Source: Bacteroides salyersiae WAL 10018 = DSM 18765 = JCM 12988
Lineage (GTDB): Bacteria; Bacteroidota; Bacteroidia; Bacteroidales; Bacteroidaceae
Assembly (NCBI RefSeq): GCF_000381365.1
Contig: NZ_KB905466.1
Span: 677,443 to 741,442 of the forward strand
Reading direction: 5' to 3'
DNA length: 64,000 nucleotides
The first letter of the stretch is position 1. Each line of letters starts with the position of its first letter. Below, one piece after another: positions 60,282 to 64,000 of the stretch. A program made the translations under genes and the position numbers. Under the pieces are notes generated by a model. The model ran no database searches and had not been told where the DNA came from. It worked only from the letters and a program-made list of their open reading frames with translations.

Positions 60282-63140
60282 TCAGAAACTAATAGAAAAT
60301 AATGCCTCAACCTGAAACTTTCCATAATCGATCGGCTGAATCAACCGCACGCCTGTTGTGATCGGATAGCTCATCCGCAATACATTCCAATCGAAAATAA
60401 GGTCCGTTCCGAAAGAGCTTTGAGTGGTCCATGCACCCTTGCTACGGGCTTGATTACGTGACAAGTCATAGAACAGGTTGGCCCGCATTCTCCGGATATA
60501 GATCAGAGAACCGATACTGAAATCGGGAGAAAATATAGGAAGGGCATAATCTGCCTTAAACGCCCACTGCCGGTGCGTCTGATATTGGAAATTATATCCT
60601 CGCGGTTTCTCCAGCAAGTGTTTGGGAAGGTACAAAGCCTTGCCGTCAAGCTCCTGATACTGATATCCGAAACGAAGCATCAGCCCGTGATTACGAAGAA
60701 TACCGGGCCAGTAAGTCGTTAACCGGCCTGCATAAAGGGCACCGTAATTCTCCTTGTTGAATGGAGTGGTGAGATACTGCAAACGGAGCTGGTAACCATT
60801 ACGGGGTAAAATATCCCGTTGCGCTTTCCGCCTGTAATTATAGAACAATATTTCCGGCAACACATATTGGAAAGCATGAAACTCCCGGCTGCCATATTCC
60901 TGATACCGGTTATTCGTAAAATAATAACTCACCGCAGGCTGTATGCCGCGTATACGATGGTTACGGGTCAAGTTGAAAGGAAGATAAATCCGAGCTTCAG
61001 CCTCCAGATAAGTACGATCGGTATAATATCCCCGCGTCACCTGTTGCCCCTTGTCGTTCTGAGCCCAAGCCATATCAAAAGCTTTATCACCATAATCGGC
61101 AGCAATATTAACGACCGGAAACCAGCCTTGATAAGTAAACGACAGTTTGCCGTGATGGTAACCTTTATCATAATACCAGCCAGCCTGCATAATAGCCGTG
61201 TTCAAGGTGTTTTGAGACATGATGGTCGCCCCGGGTTTAACGATCGTACTCAGATCGGAAGCACTCGTGTTCATAGCTTCGGCCACATCATAATAGAAAG
61301 GCGCCCAACTATGAATCTTGAAAGTATGCACACCCTTCCGATAACGCTTGGGTTGAAAATCCACCGGTTCCAAACGAGCCGAATCCAGATTAAATTTCTC
61401 TTGTCCGGCCAAAGTCTCCACAAAGGGCATAGAGACCGGACGATCAAAATCTGTCTTCTCCGCTAAAAGACTATCTGCCGGAAGAGAAGCGATCCGGTAA
61501 CCGTTTGCCTGATAATCAGCAAAGAACAGGCGATTTCCCGAATGTGTAAATGAAGGATCAAAGGCACCGAAGCGCGCACACGTCAAACGATAAACCTGAT
61601 GGTCCGCCAGATCCAAACAATAAAGATTATTAGTTCCATTCGCCCCGGATTCGAAGTAAATCCGTCCGTCTTTCCAGACAGGAGAAGTAATATTAACAGA
61701 AGCAGTGCTCAACAGCTCTTCCCATTGCCCGGAAGAAGGGGTAAACTGCAACAGGCTGATTCCGGCATCTGTCACTGCAACCGCTACCACTTCATCCTGA
61801 TCCGTAAACGTCAGTTCTTTAATAAAAGCATTGCCCGGCACCTGAAAAGCAAACAGTTCTTTACCATCTTCAAGCTCTACCAGTACAAGCTGATTCTTTC
61901 CGTCGACCGTAGTCCGTGAAACAGCAGCCACCTTTCCGTTTTTATCCACCGACGGAGAGAGATAACGCTGTCGGGGAGTGATACTTTTTATACGTCCCTC
62001 TTTCAGATCATAACACTTCAGCACGGAATAATTCTCATGTGTCCAGCGAAGACCGGGAACGATCTCTGTCCAGTATATCTTCCCGTTACGGTAGTCGAGA
62101 CGGCTATTGATACTGCCGATATAACTCAACCGTTTCTCTTTCCCATGAACGATTGTCACCAGCGAATTGATATCTTTCAATCCCGACTTCACGGCAACCA
62201 CCGTAGAATCATCGACCGGACAGGGATACCTGTACGAAGTATAATCTTTTTTATCGGGCGAATGATAGGATGGAACAAGACTGCAAGTATCCTGTTGTTC
62301 CCATTCCTTCCGCAAATAATCGAAAGTATCCTGATAAAGCCGTTTAAAGCTGCTTCCCGTATAATGTTTGAACGAACCCTCAAAGAAAATATTACGGACA
62401 TAGCGGCTGGTCGTTTTATCCCAAATATCGGCTCCGTACCGTTGTCGTGCATAGGAAGTGAGATCATAACCCAGCGCGTAATACGTACCGGTATAATTCT
62501 TGTACGAACCCAATAACCATTTATCGAAAGAATAAAACTTATCCCCTCCCAACATTTGTGCACGATAAGCCATATTAAACTCCGGCAACCGTCCTCTACC
62601 ACCGTTAGACATAGCCGTTTCAGTACCTACCGCATCGCCCTCCAGAAACCAGACCGGCAGAAAAAAGGCAGCAACGCCCGCCGCCTGCTCACCTATCAGA
62701 TAATAAAAAGGCTTGAAAATTCCACTCATCACCTTTCCTGTCTGAAATACATGACGTGATTCGTGCAGTACCAGATGTTTATCCCACCTCTGAACTCCCA
62801 GATCGGAAGAAGGAGTCGTGATAAGTTCCATTCGGCGGGGAGCCCACGACACCATACCGTTGGACTGCATATTGGCAGGATGAAGAATAACGGGAAACCG
62901 GGCTTTTATCGGCTTACCGATGGTTTTCTGTATATGGGGGTAAGCATTTTCAAGATAAAGTGCATAATGATAAGCCATAGAATCCGTTCCCTGCGGATAA
63001 ACCAGATTATAGTGCGGTAACCGCACGATATTCCATTTAAAACGGGCCGGATCCGAACCATAATCCATAAATTGGGCGCGAATACTAATCGAAGCCGACA
63101 GACAGATAAACAAAAGAAAGAGATATTTCGATTTTGACAT
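60282..63140 (-). CDS. Outer-membrane protein with gluzincin-like peptidase, propeller and beta-barrel regions
   Basis: The 952-residue protein has a signal peptide (about 1-22). A peptidase-like domain carries HESRH at 126-130, which matches HExxH, and WFLEGDA near 164-170 with a possible third ligand Glu167, a Peptidase_MA-type arrangement. A middle region (about 290-600) has repeated beta strands resembling TolB/DPP6 propellers. The last 300 residues are alternating hydrophobic strands ending in a terminal Phe (EALFSISF), an outer-membrane barrel. It could be a membrane-tethered protease or surface-assembly protein. Domain order is seen; enzyme activity is inferred. Confidence 0.75.
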   Translation of the reverse strand: MSKSKYLFLLFICLSASISIRAQFMDYGSDPARFKWNIVRLPHYNLVYPQGTDSMAYHYALYLENAYPHIQKTIGKPIKARFPVILHPANMQSNGMVSWAPRRMELITTPSSDLGVQRWDKHLVLHESRHVFQTGKVMSGIFKPFYYLIGEQAAGVAAFFLPVWFLEGDAVGTETAMSNGGRGRLPEFNMAYRAQMLGGDKFYSFDKWLLGSYKNYTGTYYALGYDLTSYARQRYGADIWDKTTSRYVRNIFFEGSFKHYTGSSFKRLYQDTFDYLRKEWEQQDTCSLVPSYHSPDKKDYTSYRYPCPVDDSTVVAVKSGLKDINSLVTIVHGKEKRLSYIGSINSRLDYRNGKIYWTEIVPGLRWTHENYSVLKCYDLKEGRIKSITPRQRYLSPSVDKNGKVAAVSRTTVDGKNQLVLVELEDGKELFAFQVPGNAFIKELTFTDQDEVVAVAVTDAGISLLQFTPSSGQWEELLSTASVNITSPVWKDGRIYFESGANGTNNLYCLDLADHQVYRLTCARFGAFDPSFTHSGNRLFFADYQANGYRIASLPADSLLAEKTDFDRPVSMPFVETLAGQEKFNLDSARLEPVDFQPKRYRKGVHTFKIHSWAPFYYDVAEAMNTSASDLSTIVKPGATIMSQNTLNTAIMQAGWYYDKGYHHGKLSFTYQGWFPVVNIAADYGDKAFDMAWAQNDKGQQVTRGYYTDRTYLEAEARIYLPFNLTRNHRIRGIQPAVSYYFTNNRYQEYGSREFHAFQYVLPEILFYNYRRKAQRDILPRNGYQLRLQYLTTPFNKENYGALYAGRLTTYWPGILRNHGLMLRFGYQYQELDGKALYLPKHLLEKPRGYNFQYQTHRQWAFKADYALPIFSPDFSIGSLIYIRRMRANLFYDLSRNQARSKGAWTTQSSFGTDLIFDWNVLRMSYPITTGVRLIQPIDYGKFQVEALFSISF

Positions 63141-63167
63141 TTACAAGGTTCATTTAATTGACAGCTA

Positions 63168-63175
63168 CAAAACTA
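63168..63175 (-). promoter_or_regulatory. Promoter -7 element of the large outer-membrane gene
   Basis: TAGTTTTG on the minus strand fits TAnnTTTG, 27 bases upstream of the ATG at 63140. Confidence 0.55.
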
Positions 63176-63275
63176 TAAAAAATCTTCTGGGTTATCAGCT
63201 AAAAGTAAATAAAATCGGAAATAAGTACCACAATATTCAAATAAAAGAAATGATTGTCCGCATGAACTCACAAAG

Positions 63276-63722
63276 CTACACAGACTTTTTATCCGATAAT
63301 TGCATATGCAGAATCGGGAAAGGCTTTCCCATTCCATCTACAGCATCCCGACCGACAACTTCAAAGCCTCTGTTCTGATAAAAGTGAAATGCTTTCTCAT
63401 TTTGCTCGTTCACGTCAACTTTATATATCCGTTTTTCATGAACGGCAAAATCAATCAAACACTTGCCATATCCCCGTCCCTGCTCATCGGGATGCACGAA
63501 AAGCATTTCTATATTATCTTCGCTCAATCCTAAAAATGCCGCAATCCGGCCGGTACTGCCGCGAAGCATATAAAGCTCTACGGCCTGAAAATACTCATCC
63601 CGCACCAGAGGTTTATAAAACAGAATATCATTTTCCGTCAGAAAGTGATGAGTACTACGGACTGCCAGCTCCCATATCCGGAGCAATTCATCATAGTCTT
63701 GCCTATCGGGTTGTTCGATCAT
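63276..63722 (-). CDS. GNAT-family acetyltransferase
   Basis: The ATG at 63722 is preferred over a TTG 24 codons upstream; it gives 148 residues. The acetyl-CoA site is IEMLFVHPDEQGRGYGKCLI near 80-100, with the QGRGYG loop of the V/LxxxxQxxGxG motif. The C-terminal NEKAFHFYQNRGFEVVG is typical of GNAT enzymes. Substrate is unknown. It is a single gene facing the same way as the large outer-membrane gene but 135 bases away from it. Confidence 0.9.
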   Translation of the reverse strand: MIEQPDRQDYDELLRIWELAVRSTHHFLTENDILFYKPLVRDEYFQAVELYMLRGSTGRIAAFLGLSEDNIEMLFVHPDEQGRGYGKCLIDFAVHEKRIYKVDVNEQNEKAFHFYQNRGFEVVGRDAVDGMGKPFPILHMQLSDKKSV

Positions 63723-63867
63723 AAAATATTCCGGTATTAATTCGATTGTAAATATAAAGCTTTTTTCTATTATGCTACCTTCCGTTCCGTACAAATGTTC
63801 TCAGCCTTCATTCAAGACCGTTTCACAATGCAATAATCCCTATGATAAAAGAACCTTCTTATCAGAA

Positions 63868-64000
63868 CTAATCCAATGCCAGACACGTCAATATATCCCT
63901 AATAATCAAACAGATATATTCCATCTTCTCTGAAGTCATATTTCCCACATCCAAAACATGTAGTGTACTGAATAAGTTGACACTTTCTAAATCAAAAAAA
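63868..64000 (-). CDS. Partial C-terminal frame at the right edge
   Basis: A minus-strand frame is open from the window edge to a TAG at 63868-63870, giving 43 residues. It is hydrophobic and amphipathic and ends ILTCLALD. No motif is recognisable. It could be the C-terminus of a gene beginning beyond the window, or chance. Confidence 0.35.
   Translation of the reverse strand, partial: FFDLESVNLFSTLHVLDVGNMTSEKMEYICLIIRDILTCLALD

Overview
The window reads as a chromosomal segment of a gut Bacteroides (phylum Bacteroidota). Many start sites are preceded by the Bacteroides -7 promoter element TAnnTTTG, Shine-Dalgarno sequences are mostly weak, and the housekeeping genes (FloA, MnmE, a TonB-dependent receptor remnant, GH28) are of Bacteroidota type. 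No rRNA, tRNA or CRISPR array was found. Species cannot be fixed from the sequence alone.

Region by region: (a) 1-3.3 kb looks like the end of one mobile element. It holds the C-terminus of a tyrosine recombinase, a strongly structured RNA candidate, an AT-rich hypothetical gene and a lipoprotein. It ends with an intact DUF486 gene placed against a truncated DUF486 paralogue. (b) 3.5-13.2 kb is core genome: a TtcA-like tRNA thiolase, a TPR/PD40 protein, NfeD and flotillin FloA in one run, a nucleoside phosphorylase with a DnaQ-like exonuclease, an NAD(P)-binding protein, a hybrid histidine kinase and mnmE. (c) 13.3-40.7 kb is interpreted as a roughly 27 kb integrative mobilizable element sitting behind mnmE. 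Its left part carries a seven-module helix-turn-helix protein, a tyrosine integrase, an excisionase-like HTH protein, a RepA-like ATPase, MobC-like and relaxase genes, a membrane protein and an ATPase under a large operator palindrome. Its right part is a convergent minus-strand defence block. (d) 40.8-42.2 kb has two metallophosphoesterases. (e) 43.1-50.7 kb is an RND efflux operon divergent from a LytS/LytTR two-component system, with a likely LytTR operator between them. (f) 50.9-54.9 kb is a trehalose operon (fused OtsA-OtsB plus GH15). (g) 55.4-64 kb has DJ-1/PfpI, YdeI-like, a decayed TonB receptor, GH28, a zinc-ribbon protein, a large gluzincin/propeller/barrel protein and a GNAT acetyltransferase.

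The most striking part is the defence block. From one promoter at about 40.37 kb, an XRE regulator leads an apparent operon of ten genes running to 23.9 kb: PLD-like/SNF2 helicase, Abi_C (HEPN-like) protein, DUF4391, type III methyltransferase Mod, YhcG/DUF1016 nuclease, type III Res, HNH protein, UPF1-like helicase fused to a nuclease, and a DUF262 (GmrSD-like) nuclease. A Fic protein follows after a 161-bp gap. A type III restriction-modification core therefore appears to be interleaved with several independent anti-phage modules under one regulator. The Mod gene also contains a perfect 36-bp DNA palindrome inside its likely target-recognition region.

All family assignments come from motifs seen in the translations; no database search was run.
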